Origin: Glossina fuscipes | Lineage: Eukaryota > Arthropoda > Insecta > Diptera > Glossinidae | Reading direction: 5' to 3' | Assembly: GCF_014805625.2 (NCBI RefSeq) | Contig: NW_023998439.1 | Coordinates: 1,327,999 to 1,391,998 of the forward strand | DNA: 64,000 bases | Shown: positions 1 through 13,900 of the stretch, one piece after another | Layout: the number at the start of each line of letters is the position of its first letter | How positions within the stretch are numbered: the stretch's first letter is position 1 | Translations under genes and position numbers: made by a program | Notes under the pieces: generated by a model | Seen by the model: only the letters and a program-made list of their open reading frames with translations | Databases searched by the model: none | Told to the model about the DNA's origin: nothing

Positions 1-3000
1 TTTACAATCGAATTGAATGTATTTATCTATACATACACGACGTTAAACTTAGCACTGTTAACTTGCAATGCGCAGGGATCGCTATTTTCCTTTGCATATT
101 TCATTGTTCTAAAAGCAGATTTTCGTTAAACTGAATCGTCTGAATAATGTAATGCAGTCAATCAGGCACTTTAGCATTAAAGTTTTTAGTTGTTTGTTTT
201 CATAACGACGTTGCATATATGAAGGAGCGATTCCGTCATTATCTATCTAGCTAAGCATAAAACGAAAAGTGTTATAAAAGCAGAGAAATGACTTTAAAAA
301 AAAAAAACAGCATATGTCAGTCAGTCGGTCGTTACACGTTTAAATGTTAAAACAGAAGAAACGAAGAAATACTTATGCAGACACACGCAGAATCATACTT
401 TTTATGCACTTTTTGTTTGCCAACCTTTTCAATTCATAGTTAAGATAATATTTCTTGATAGAAGAATATGCAAGAGAAGAAAACGAATAAAGTGTATGTA
501 CATATAAACTAAAAGATATACAAAAGAGAATTGTTTTTCAAACTATATATATATATATATATAAGTGTGTGCAAATGTGTTTAATATTTATGTTGAAAAC
601 AAAAGTTGAAATTGCAATTTGTTGTTGTTGTTGTCGTTCGCACAATAATAGAAAGCAAAGTAAAGAACATAAGCATATGAGCATATGTGTACGCACTGAC
701 ACTAATGTTAAATAAAAGAAAAGTTGAAGATTTGAAACAAATATATGGAGCAAAAAAAGAAAAGGAGCAAAAAGGCTTCTAGAAACTTTCTTTTTTTTTT
801 ATATATATAAAACAAAAAAATAAAAATAAAACACACTGTAAACATACGTCGCCAGAAAAATGATAATAATTTCTGCTTAAGAAAAACTTATAAATATTTT
901 CTTTGCACATTGACATTTCATACTTGCCCTCCCTCCCCTTACTCATCGCCATAGCCTATAGATGCTATGAACGTGCTCTCTTGCCATTAAAATATTAAGA
1001 AGCAAATCCTTCAGTTGTCATATAACGTAATAGCATTTTAACAACCAGCATTTGCAAATCGCACTTGTTTCATGCAAATTTCTATTTTTATATTCAAGCA
1101 ATGAAAGCAAAGCTTATATTAATTTTCTTGTATCACTTGTAACAAGTATATAAAAAGATTTAAAAAAAAAAAAAAAAAAACTAAGAAGCGTATATGGTTT
1201 TAAACATTATGCGATTTTAATATGCTTTGCATGTATCTGTCCATCCTTCCTTTTATCAGTTGTCAGAATGCTTAAAGTTAAAAAGTAAAAGCTAAGACTT
1301 GGTGGCGTACGTTCTTGGCTTTTGGAAAAGATGAAAGCGAGATGAATAGGAAGCACCTAACCTTAGAATAAGTTAAGACTTGTAAAACATATATACATAA
1401 ATGTTTCTTGTGAAATCAGTGCAAATTGTTGCACTAGCATATCACTTAGCAGAAAACATATTTCTTACGCACTAAGATCGTCCCATAAGGGTGAGAATTA
1501 ACCCATTTTTTACTTGCTATTTTTTAGCATCAATTCTTAAATTATGTTGTAAAAGCCCGAAAATAGTGCAATATTTGCAAATTATATAAAATTTATTAAT
1601 ATTTATGTACGACTACTACTGATTTATGTGACTAGCATCATTTTATGGCTATCATAACCATTTTGGATAAGCAAATCTTTCGAACTGAAATGCAAGAATA
1701 TTGCGGTTGTAAGTGAAAGTTTTGATAAACCTTATCTTATATATTAATGACCCATCCCACACAATTATGATTAATAGAATCCTCCCTATAAGCAAAAAAT
1801 TTGAAAATCATATAACTCCGAAAATATACTCCATAATTTGCTCCTATCATTAGGTCGTTAAAAGGCAAGAAGCATAGCTAGAATGACGGCTGTACACTTA
1901 GACGCATAGTCTTCGGCTACCAGACATTTCTGCTACCCGTACGCTGAAAGCATGATCTTGGCTTTACTTTCGCTAGATGGAAAAAGCATTCACATTGGAT
2001 TTGTTGACCTACATAAGTGCTCACCTTTGAGAAATATACTGAATTCATTTGAGTGAGGGAATGTTGTGGGTACCTTACGATCTATTTATTCCAATTTTAA
2101 TATTTACTGCTATTTACTGCAGTGCATTAAATTCCGTCTTGCTCATGCTCTATTGTCGCCCCAAGCTCTGTTTGGGCTGGAGATGATTACTGGTACTACT
2201 GCTGGTAACTTTTTGAACTTTAGTCGAATAGGGAGGATGTGTTTGAGTATGTTAAGCAGTTCTTGGGATGCATATTTGCAACATTCTCATTATGACGTAG
2301 TCTTGTGCATTTTCATCCGGTAGGTAAATGCTGCTTATCTCTTAATCTATGCTCTGAACTTCTGTTTATGAACTCTACTAGGAATGCATAGGTTTCTATA
2401 CCCTTGATTAGATGTAACTGTTTTGAGAGATCTTTTTTTGGTTCGTGTAGCGCATTGCTGGAACTACTTACCACGTGACCTACCTGAAAAGCTAGAGCAA
2501 TAACATTGACGTACAGAAATATAATTTTAACACTTTTGGAAATTTCAAAAATCATTTTTAATAAGTTCATCCAAATATCCCAAAAAGCTAAAGCAATTCT
2601 TATAAATAATTGAAAAATGCAATAAGAAATGAAAACTTATAAAATGTTAAGGTGAAATTTAGAACAAACCAGGTGACCGGTTAATTTTCTCAAAAGCTAT
2701 GACTTGGTAGAGCTACAGATGTCGAGAAAGTCCGCATTTTTCTTGCTATCGAATGCAAAAATCTGTCGATCGTAAAATTGTTGCTGAGTAAGACATTCAA
2801 ATAACGATCGTGTTTACTCGATCTTGAGAATCGTAATACCGACCCATGTATTCCATGTCTTAATGACTTGAAATTCTTTGCTTTATTTTGCATTTAAAAA
2901 TTGTCCCAAAATACGCTGACACATCCAATGCAAATGAAAATAGTTTTTCTTTACGACAGAGCAATCAACTATAAGAAGCAAATTGGTGTAGAAATTTTCT

Positions 3001-3359
3001 GTACTTTTCTCATTTACTTTTACTATACATATGATAACCTAAGCAAATCATATTTAAACCACAATAATATAATCATAAAATTTCTCTTGCAATGATTTCG
3101 TGCTCCCACTAAGACTTACTGCATGTTTTTATTGCAATCGCATGCCTTTCACATCATCAGTATAATAATCTTTCGATCATAAAAATATATTGAAATCGTC
3201 TTAGAATATTAAATCATAAGATAACTTTGCGATATTTTGTGGCTGCTTGGCGCATGATGTGTTTATTCGAAATTCCTTCATTCATTTCTATTTATATCCA
3301 TAACTGTAAGATAGTTCGTTTTTTTTTTTTTCCAAAATATGTAAAATCCAAAAGGAAGC

Positions 3360-4035
3360 CTCAGAGGCACTATAAAGTATATATATTCGTGATCTTGAGT
3401 TCATTTAGCCATGTCTGTCCATCTGTCCGTCTGTGTGGTGTGTGTTTTTGGCACTCTCCTGATCCCAAAAATAAGGATATCAACCGCAAAGTTGGTATAA
3501 ACATTGGAAGTTTCTGCACGCAAGTTGGTATTGAAAAGGAGGCAAATTGATCGGAGCAGAAGCCCGCAATAGAGCATAAACTGAACGCAACTTTTTCCTT
3601 GTTATTTGGAAATTATCATTAAAGTTAGAAGTTTGAAATTTTCCAAGATTTGCTTTGTGAGACACTTTATTCACTAGGTCCGAAAATGGAACCAATGGGC
3701 CGTTTCCACACAAAGTTACGATTAATTTAATTTAAATTTTTTTCACTTTTTTGAGAGTTAAAGTTTATTTATCATAAGGCAAACAAGACAAAACGCTTAA
3801 AACTTTTTTCTACACTCCTCAAATATATTATCCTCAAGATATATTATCTGCCTAAAAAGGGGTTAATTCTAAAATGAATATGGTAGACCCCGCGATTAAT
3901 TTTTTTCTTAATAATAACAGCGATATGGTTATCGAAGAAAAGAGCTTGGAGAGTAGAACGCGAAAAGTATAGTAGTGGTGGGTATGGGAGATTCAGCTCC
4001 CATCAAATATATAATTTTCTTACTTGTTTTCGTTG
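3360..4035 (+). repeat. Dispersed repeat relic
   Basis: Has TATAAAGTATATATATTCGT, a CTGTCCATCTGTCCGTCTG run, a GTTGGTATTGAAAA block and the end string TCTTACTTGTTTT. The same landmarks occur in copies elsewhere in this window and resemble a family common in higher flies. Borders are approximate. Confidence 0.5.
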
Positions 4036-4140
4036 TTTTCATTGTTTACATATTATCCCAATGTCATTCCTTTATACGAGATATCGTATTTAAATTAAAT
4101 TTGTAAATTTCCATGCGAATGCCTGTGTTGCCTAGGCAAC

Positions 4141-4143
<3 letters not shown>

Positions 4144-4183
<40 letters not shown>
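4144..4183 (+). repeat. (TA)n-(GA)n microsatellite
   Basis: About 15 AT pairs followed by a short GA run. A further (TA)n tract lies at 4300-4328. Confidence 0.95.
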
Positions 4184-4184
<1 letters not shown>

Positions 4185-4296
4185 ATTCTGCCAACCACAA
4201 AATAATTATTAATAAAAGCCTTTCGTAATTGCTGTTTTTCCATTACGGCGTAGATTCATATTACGTTTTTTTCAGTGATGAATTCATTTCATGTTT

Positions 4297-4334
<38 letters not shown>

Positions 4335-5285
4335 TAACTTCCTCGTGTACACATCACCGGATGAAGGTAAATGAAATCCTTTTTTGCATTAACAATTGAT
4401 CCAAATTAAAATTGCTTTTATAATGCATTTCATTACAACTCACTTTTTAAGTCAACTTAAATTATTAAATAAAGAAACTACGATAAGCTGCTTTAGTTAC
4501 AAAGGCAACGGATTAATGAAAAGTTGATAAACATTTTAGGAAATAAAAAAAAGATTTTCCCTGAAAAGCCATAGATAATTAACAACTTTGCTTTGAAATG
4601 CTATTCGCAAGTTTGCTGACCTTTCTATTACGTGTTTTGCAAAAAATTTTGATCACTTTTTCCCCTCAAAAGGCAGTCATTAATTAAAATAGTCTTTATC
4701 ATTTTCTATAACATTTTACTATATTCTTGGGTAACATGACGATATCGTATCTAAAGAACTTTCCCAGCGATCCATCCACTGACCTATTTTCACCACTACA
4801 TCAACTTTGTGGACCCGCGACCAGCCAAACCATGCTGCATCAATTTGAACAGGCGGTAATCAGGAGTTGTCATGTCTACTGATTACAATGGGTGTGGCAG
4901 AACGCCCCATTCAAGGTGCAACCGTATATCCTGGACAACTCGTGGAACAAGTAGCTGAAAAGTGTCATTTTTAGTAAATTCGTGTTACGCCACTTTTAAA
5001 CCGCCACGTTGAGACCAAAGTTAATAATTGAGTGATGATAGAGCAGCATCACCATAAGTCTTTGAACGTGTTTGATGGGCTTCGGCAGCAGATTTCGTCA
5101 AATAACCAGCAAAAGTATTGAATTTGGAAGAAGAAGAATCTTGAGCGCTCCATAGTTAGCGGCGGCGTACCCTGAATCAGTAATATTAAATGGAAAACTA
5201 TTATTTTTTGTGGAGGAAGGTCGAAACCATCGAACTCAGCCGTTATGTACATCGTTTTTTCACATATGTTTATCTTTTTAACCGT

Positions 5286-5594
5286 AGAAATCGCTGATCA
5301 AAATTCTTGCAAACATTTAATATATATTAACAATGAGATCAATTTACCCAGGAACGTAACAAGTTTTCAATATGAGGTGTTCTTTTGGGTTCATAGTTGA
5401 TAGCAGCGGTACAGATGATATTCAGAAATAATTGATGATGCAGATCACGTTACGATTGTTATTGATTTATTAATGATTCGATCATGTTTGTCTTTCTTGA
5501 TTAGGAGGTATACATGTTGTAGCAGTCCATTCAGTTCTGCTCATTGTGAAGACATTGAAATCGCTGATCAAAATTCTTGCAAACACTTAATATT
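5286..5594 (+). repeat. Short direct repeat pair
   Basis: GAAATCGCTGATCAAAATTC and the bases after it recur at 5286 and 5557, about 38 bases in all with one or two differences, 271 bases apart. Could be internal repeats of a decayed element. Confidence 0.7.
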
Positions 5595-7923
5595 TATAAT
5601 TTTCTTCTCATTTTCCTTCTTTATATCTACAATATCTACAATAAAAAGCCTCCAAAAAAAGTGGTATTTAAAATTTGTTTGATAATATTTCGCCTTTATC
5701 AGTTGAATTACACTAATTAAGATTAACCGACTTGAAGAGTGAAAGCGATTTTTTTTTCTTAAGCCAATCGTCACGTCCGAACTCTGTCCATCTAGCTCCT
5801 TTAAATTCATTTAAGTATTTGCATATGAGACTGTTAAGGGAACTCAGTTATTTGAGTAACTGCACACCTTTGCTTGTCAAAATTGAGGTTAGGTCAGATG
5901 CACATGCCCTATAAAGAAATTTTGTATGTAAAAAGAAAACCCAGACCTGCTATATAGATAATGGCAATTTTCATAATAGATAAAAGGTATTGTTGCAATT
6001 TGTTAAAAAAAAAAAAAAAATTAATTTAATTATAATAATAATTTGAAGAAGAGATTGATTCATTTTCAATCAATAATTTATTAGTTTTACACATGATATG
6101 CTGACAATAATCAATTAAATTAGAACAACAATCAACTGAGTGTCTAATCAGGCAAGAAATTAAAATAATTTATTTGTGCTGATCTAATTAGTCCCGTATA
6201 TATGTGCAAATAAAAACAAACTAACATACAATCAAAGGATTATTTAAGCAATAGACCGTAAAAACGGAAATCTCTTTAATACAAAAGCATCGTTTTTTAG
6301 TCTATGCTTAGGCGATTGTTTTTCTCATTAACAATATTATGTACGACTAATGTGGATAATATTTAAAAATTTTGTTGTTAAATTTTAGATAACATAAGCG
6401 CCGTGGGGTCGGGGGAATTAAATCTTATTTTAAAAATTTGAAAAAAAAAAAAAAATTATTTTTCATCTGTCATTGTCGTTTTATCCGTAAAAGCCCTAAG
6501 AATTTAAATCAATTTTATCATATTTCTCCCGGTTCTCTTTATAACCTTTTAAGTCGCAATATTCAAATAACCTCAAGTGGAAATATCCTTTACATGTCCG
6601 TGGGAGAGGTCCAGCGAAAAAATCCGAAGCGACTTGATTCATACTTGGTAAAGTTGACTATTTTGTCAAATATTTATTACTCTTGGCACATTTTTGTCAT
6701 CGGATGCCACAAAAAACATTGCTTTCCAACAAGGCCTTATGTGGGTCTTGATGTCCCCCAAAAATGTAGAACTACATGGTCCAAGCAAACTACTACACAC
6801 TTTATTGTGCCAAACTGAACTATTCTGAATCAATTTCATGAAATTTTTAAACATGGACCTTCTTCTCATGTGAAGACTCACTTTTTGGAAGACACTAGAA
6901 GACGTTAAAAAAGTAGTTTCAGTTCCTATTTTCTAGCAACTTTTGCTTAGAAATATGAAAAGTTTCAGATTTCTTCTCATATAAGACCTTATTTCCCGAA
7001 TAGCGTTATATATTTAGTGAGTAGCCTTGAAAAGTCATCCGATCGGTCAATAAGTCACTTTCGTCAAAACATCAGAAAAATGGCAACTTGTAATTTAAGC
7101 CACAAATACATTGACACACGTAAGACAGACAAAAAAAGTTTAAATCGATCAATATAAGAACAACTGGATCTATCTTTAGTGCGTCTCGGTGCTATATACA
7201 TGATATGCTCTTCATCACAAGTCTCTCTACGATATAGATATGCATTCTTAGTTCAGAGGCAGTGATCAAATAAGACGATTCTGATCGCCTGAACTGAAGA
7301 AAAGACTTTTTTTAGTGTTCAGTGTATTACTTTTATGGATGATTCGATTCAAGTCGATTATAATATTCTCGTTATCATCTCGTGCGGCATATTTACATAT
7401 CATAATAACTGTTAAAAGTGTGGTGTGTGGTGTGTGGTTTTCGAAATCATTTTAAATACTCGTTTTTATACAACCGATGACTTATTCTCTTATTTGTGTT
7501 ACATTAACTTCGGAGTTATATTTGCTTAAGGTCTCTCATTTTTATCTGACATTATAATGTTTCCGCTACGCTTCTCACACACTGCACACATTTCCATTTC
7601 ACAAACATTAATATGAAAATCCTGGATTATAAATTTTATACATTTTTTTTTTGTTTTTTTTTTTTGTTTTTTGGTACCTTCTTAATATTTGAGTAACAAT
7701 TTATAGCATATGCAGTACACACATTAATATAATGTACGAGATTTTTTATTTATATACTTTTTTTTTTCTTTCTCTCTATACGTACAACGAATGAACGATG
7801 CATACGAAGCCAAATATAAAATTGTTGGTAGTGTTTTTTGTTATTTTTACTGGAGAGTATGTTATATGCTTTTAAAGATACGCAATTTTTTTTTACTTTC
7901 TTAATTAAGTTTTATTGCGCAAC

Positions 7924-7927
<4 letters not shown>

Positions 7928-7964
<37 letters not shown>
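7928..7964 (+). repeat. (TA)n microsatellite
   Basis: About 18 AT pairs followed by CGTGTGTGCATGCATG. Confidence 0.95.
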
Positions 7965-7965
<1 letters not shown>

Positions 7966-8704
7966 GTGTGTGCATGCATGTATGTACTCTATATGAAATC
8001 CGTAATCATTTATATTTGCTGGCATATCTTGATGTGTAGGCGGATGTGTGCTTGTAAATGTTATAGGATTTTATTGCGTGTACAGTAGGACTACGGACTA
8101 TTGGTTGTTAAGTAATCAATAATGATTTATGAGTAAATTGATTTCACATATAAAGCGAATTGCATGAAAATGCGTAGATAATGCACGATATGAATAGCAG
8201 CCAGTTTTCAATTGCAATCAAATGTACACATTTATATAATGATCTTAATAGACTGCAAGATTTCAAATTTTCTGTTTATTTTGCTTCTTTTTTTTTTTTT
8301 GAATTTCAATTGAAATTAAAGTCTCCAAGATTATTGCGTTAAAATTATTGAAGACAAACAAATTCAGACACGAAAAGTCTCAGCAATCTATCTCATAGAT
8401 TCCTATACTAATTAATTTTTCTTAATTTCTCGTATTATTCCGGCTAGAAAGATATCTTCGCATATTACCTCAATAGCTCCTTCATTGAAGCGACCGATAT
8501 GCTCGCCCCATCTACAATCGATATATGATGAAAGATGCAAGTCATTGATGTAAATATATTGAGAATATTTGTTATATTTGGAACCGTTTTCGCCCCGTGT
8601 CCTTTTTAAGCTCGATCTATGGAAAGCAAGCAATATCAGTGATAAACAATAGGGTAGCCAGACTGACATGGTAGGAAAAAGTGGATTATTATGTATTCCT
8701 TATC

Positions 8705-8752
<48 letters not shown>
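8705..8752 (+). repeat. (TC)n-(TA)n compound microsatellite
   Basis: A TC run to 8720 passes directly into an AT run. Confidence 0.95.
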
Positions 8753-8758
<6 letters not shown>

Positions 8759-10065
8759 GGGAATGAAAAATTCCATTAATTGCTACAAAGTGTAAAACCC
8801 CACTTTGATGTTTTGCTTAGTTCTCCGAGAAAAGAAAATATGCCTTTCTCTCTCGAACAGTGATGGCCAAATCTTGGTTCAATAAAACGGAAGCACTCTA
8901 ATCGTAGTTCGATGAGCGTTCAGCGCCATTTGACGAAATTAAACGACAATTTCCTCATTTCATTACAAAATTTTGTAAGTCGCGAACATTCATTGCGATC
9001 TAAGCCTTCAAAAATTCGACGATGATAAATGATGGCTCAGCGTGCAACTTAATCATACACGCAAAAGTTACAGAAATCTATAGTTTATATAAGTAGCTAA
9101 CGAAATTACACATTTTTCCCCATTTGAGAAACCGCCACCACCTAGCATTCGAGACAATCTACAACATTGTTCTCAATGATAAGAAAGTAAAGTTGAAGGA
9201 TATAGATTATCTAGCAAAAATACACAAAGGCAGAATTCTATACAAAAACTTTCCGGTAGATGATTGATGCATTTGCTGACCATAGACTAAGAACAATAAT
9301 CGTAATTAATTTGATTATGGATCTGAACTCATGTCATTTTCATAGGTAGGCATGTAGGCATGCTTTGCAGATATCTAATTAAAAGTTCATAGACTTATTA
9401 ACGTTAGCTTGCGAGTTAATCAAATCTGTCAATCTCCATGAGTAGCGAATGCTGTATCTTCCTCATTCAGTTCTACAGGTCAACTTTCACAAGAGGCGTA
9501 TATCAACAACAACTTTGACATCGATTACCGATAATAAATATTCTAAAGTAAAAATTAATCAAAAAACTTCTGAGTCTGATGTGTAAGTGCTCCGCACTTG
9601 TCAAAGGCCATCTTCAATTCGTATGAAGTAAGCGGTCATTAACTTGCAAATCAATTAAGAAAAAAGCAAAAATTTTTCAAATTAAAAAAAGCTCTAGGAG
9701 TACTATTTATAACGCAACCTCGAAATAATTCTTAAGCTCTTTTAGGCAGTGCTTACATGAAACGTTTACTCAGCGTATAGCATGCCTTACATAACTTACT
9801 TTGCATTAAACAAGAACCATATTAAAGCAATCAGTCTTTGTATAATGCGTAAAGCGACGTTTCTATGAAACCGATCAATCGCATTAAAATCTAGATTACT
9901 CTGTAAACATCCTCGGATGAATGTAAAAAAAAATAAAAAACAAAAAGGAAAAATAAAACGACCTTAAAGAAAAATCTTATTAATGACAAAAGAAATTATT
10001 TATACTAAGCAAGGCCTACCTTATACACACACATAGTACATAGTATATGAAATATTGTTGATTTT

Positions 10066-10084
10066 GAGCTGAGCTGAGCTGAGC
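10066..10084 (+). repeat. (GAGCT)n short tandem repeat
   Basis: Four pentamer units. A (GTA)n tract follows at 10251-10274. Confidence 0.9.
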
Positions 10085-10648
10085 AAGTCTTATATACAGC
10101 TACCGTTTCTACGTTTGTCGAACGTGAATCCTTTTCAATTTCATATTCCATCTCTTGGGTTTTACATGAAAAAGACATTTTTCCTTTACATAAACTTTAG
10201 CTTACCTTTGGGCGAAAACAAAAAACGAAACCATTATAAAATAAGTTATAGTAGTAGTAGTAGTAGTAGTAGTATAGTATAGCTCAAGGATTATAAAATA
10301 AATTTTTTATTGTTTACTTTTGCGGGTACGTTCAAATGGATTTCGTACTACTGTTACTTTTATACGCTCAAGATATAAATAAAAGAAACTTTTTTAATAT
10401 ATTATTAAAAGTAAAGAAAAGCAATTTACTGTCAAAAATAGTTATAAATTTATTTTTGTTGTTTTTTTCCTTGTTTTTTTTTCCTTTTTCTTTTTGCTTT
10501 TTGTAAAAAATGAAAACCATTAAAAGATACATATATGAAATATTTGAAAACAAGGGAAACTTTTTAACAAACACTTAAGCACACAAGAACAAGAACCCAG
10601 CAAAAAAAAAAATTGTTGTCATATTTTTCCATGTGCATGTATGTGGTT

Positions 10649-10679
<31 letters not shown>

Positions 10680-11418
10680 CATAAATTTACAATTAAAATT
10701 TTTTTCTATTTTTTTTTTATTTTTAAAGAGCTTAAAAAATATTTATATTTGATTAATTTTTATCAACAAATATTTTCATTCAATACAAAACAAGTTATAT
10801 ACACCTATACCTTGGAGGGAATTATGCGTACCTATCGTTTTTGCATGGAGTGTTATTTTAATTATGAGCGTGCTAGCCCGTATAGGCCATGGACCATTTC
10901 AGACTAGTATCCACTGCGGATGTTTTCAAGGCTTCTTCTTTGCTCACTTTTAATACACCCAATCACTTGAGGAGATGTCCCTTCCGCGAGTAACGCGCAG
11001 ACTGTCCGAAAGCGGTGGGATAAACAAAATGCAAGACAGACAGAAAATGGCTCAAACCACTAGGCATCGGTAGATGTTACGACTTTACCGACTAAGCATT
11101 CGCTGTGGTTACGACCACGAAGTCTGCCCTATTCCATTGAGATTTGCCTGAGAACACTGACTTGGTGGTCGCGATTGGTATCCACGCGGCTACTCATTCA
11201 GCTTTAGTTAGCTATGGTTGTAGTACTTTTTTATGATTGCTTTTAAACTTGATTCTCAAAATTTATCCAAAGTTATGTGGGCGACAGATACGAGTTTGAA
11301 TACAAGGGACTCGAATAGGCTGCCACACGGCCAAGAAGATTTGATTGCAAAATTTCTAAAGTCTGCTGGTGTCAGTACCAATGATTATCAAATTCTTATT
11401 GTCCAAATTCTAATTCTA

Positions 11419-12220
11419 ATGTTTAAGATAACTCCGTTTGTTCCCTGGTCGAGTGTGGAATACACACATGGCCTAGGATGGAATTGTAAAATGTCATGGC
11501 ATGATAGGCTTGGCCTAACCGATTAAGTCCGTCCAAAATATGATAACATTTCATATTGCGTGCACTCAGACTTGCGGCAGACGAGCTTAAGAGTACGTGA
11601 GACTGCCTTTCGTGTTGAAAAAATTCGAAAGCATTGAAAATCTACCCGACTTTTGATAATTCTAATTTTTTTTTAATCAACGCTATAATCAAACCTATCA
11701 AGAGCTTTGGTAGAATATTTAAGTTTCGTATACGAAAATGAATCAATCGTCATATGAAATGTAATTAAAACTCTTGTTTAAATTCTTTTTTATCGTTTTG
11801 TGTGCATTTTTATCTTAATATCAATTAAAATTTTTTGATTGCAATGCAATATATGTATAGCGTCTTGTCAATAATGTCTAAGATAACTTCGTTTGTTCCC
11901 TGGTTCCCTGGTCAAGTCTGGAATACACACATTGCCTAGGATGCAATTGTAAAATATCGTGGCCTAATAGGTTTGCCCTAACGGATTAAGTCCGTCTAAT
12001 TCGATAATTCCTTTTATTTTTAAAATTAACGCTATAATCAAACTTATCAAGTGCTTTGGTAGAATCTTCAAGTTTGGTATACGAAAGTAGTGAATCAATG
12101 ATCAAATGAAATGTAATTAAAATTTTTCTTTAAATTCCTTTTTATCGTTTTATGTGCATTTTTATCTTAATACGAATTAAAATTCTTTGATTGTAATGCA
12201 ATGTACGTATAGCGTGTTGT
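11419..12220. repeat. Imperfect tandem duplication, two copies
   Basis: Copy 1 spans about 11419-11868 and copy 2 about 11874-12220. Shared blocks in order include GTTTGTTCCCTGGT, GGAATACACACAT, GATTAAGTCCGTC, AACGCTATAATCAAAC and TTTTATCGTTTT. Copy 1 has about 100 extra bases in the middle. The copies are head to tail, with about 85-90% identity by eye. Confidence 0.8.
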
Positions 12221-13003
12221 TATGGTTTTGCAAATAACTTGTTAAATTCTTTATGCAATAATTAGCAAAAGATTAGAAAAATTACACATACATGCACAAG
12301 GAAAACTTTATTTAATTTGCATTGTTTTGCGGTTTTGCTTCGTCTGTTCGTCTTAATCTCAATTAACGGCATAAATCGAGAATCTCATCTCTGTCTATGC
12401 TATAAGCGATAAGTTGTCGAAACAAAATGATTTTGTATTGCATAGCATTTTGATACCTTATGCATACGTGTTCATCTCTCGGCCTCAAGTGTTGCGAGTC
12501 GGACTTATAGACATAGATTTGGCTACAGTTTAAAAAGTTTCCAAAAACTCTCTCTCTCTTCTGAATGTTACAAACGATTGTGCAAAACTTAGTGTACTTT
12601 AAAGTCATGGTGAAGGGTGTAAAAACTTTCATATTAAGCGCTTACGTGTATTTATTTATAATGCAATCTTTGTTGAATATTAAAGGCAAAAAAAGAAAAC
12701 CCCCCCCCCAAAAAAAAAAACAACAATTTTTCATGTGCAACAATAACGAACGGGCTTTGCGCCATGATGCTATTTTCGTGTTCATGGTGTTTATTACTAA
12801 ACAGCTAAATCTAGAGCTTTAGCTCTGTGGTGTTCGTAGTATTTATTGTTGATATTAGCGTTTGCGTTGTTAATACACGCTGTTGCTATTATTTTGGCTT
12901 GTTTGTTTCGATGCTTGTTTATTGTTGTTATAGTTGATATTGTGTGTCAGTCAATATTTATATTTTAGTTTACGATATTATTATTGCAATAATAAACAAC
13001 ATT

Positions 13004-13004
<1 letters not shown>

Positions 13005-13044
<40 letters not shown>
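13005..13044 (+). repeat. Poly-A run of 40 bases
   Basis: The longest homopolymer I found; its exact length in an assembly is unreliable. Confidence 0.9.
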
Positions 13045-13045
<1 letters not shown>

Positions 13046-13679
13046 ACGCGAACAACATGATTTCATTCATCAATTTTTTTAGTTTATTTTTCAATAAATT
13101 TTCTTTAAACATTTCGCGCGAACAAATTGTTTATAGTAAGGAAATTGAAATTTCGTGTGCATATGATGATCAAAATAAACTGCAATTAGCAAATTTAGAC
13201 ATAATAACGTCAATACTTAACTAAATGAATGTTATTATATTCAAAATTATTACATACATACATATACACATAATTTAAAGGTAATTATCATAAAATCAAA
13301 AAAGATAATTTTGTCTTTAAAGAATGTCTAAATGTCTTCTTCTTAGTATGCTTTAATGGTTGGAAAATTTGACCGTTTAAGCCAAGTTAAATGAAAAAAC
13401 TAACTAACCTAGATCGTCTTAAACGTATGCATATAAAATATATAAAAAAAAAAAAAATTCAAAATGAAAAAACTAAGATAAAATCAATTTTTTTAATTTA
13501 ACTTTCATTATTTTGCATGCGATCTCAGCGGTACCCTGGTATGATGAATAAAGGCAGGCACGCGAAAAATTTTAATTGAAAATTCATTCTTTTTTTTTTT
13601 TTTTTCTAATCTTTTTTTCAGAAAAGCTATTATTTTCTATTGTCTTTTTTCTTTAGTCTTTATAGAGACTAATATTTTT

Positions 13680-13900
13680 ACACCCTTCACCCTATGTAAA
13701 ACAGGGTGAATTAAGTTTATCCGAATTTATACAATGACCACAAGAACTGGTAGTAGATTCAACTTTTAAATTGATCTAAGATTGTTTGTCCGTCTGTCGT
13801 CTTTCACGTGCTTTATTGTTCAACTTACAGGTTTGGAAATATTTTGATGAAATTTCGCATACCTGACGTATTTTATGGGCCAAGGACGAACGAAATATAT
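13680..13900 (+). repeat. Dispersed repeat relic
   Basis: CACCCTTCACCCTATGTAAA is followed by GATCTAAGATTGTTTGTCCG and TTTTGATGAAATTTCGCATA, the layout of the same family. Borders are approximate. Confidence 0.45.

Noticed and set aside
4741..5260. Possible transposase fossil
   Set aside because: Base composition is less AT-rich than the surroundings, but none of the frames gave a recognisable transposase motif.
12934..13224. Open frame with a long lysine run
   Set aside because: The lysines come from the 40-base poly-A run; no domain is visible.
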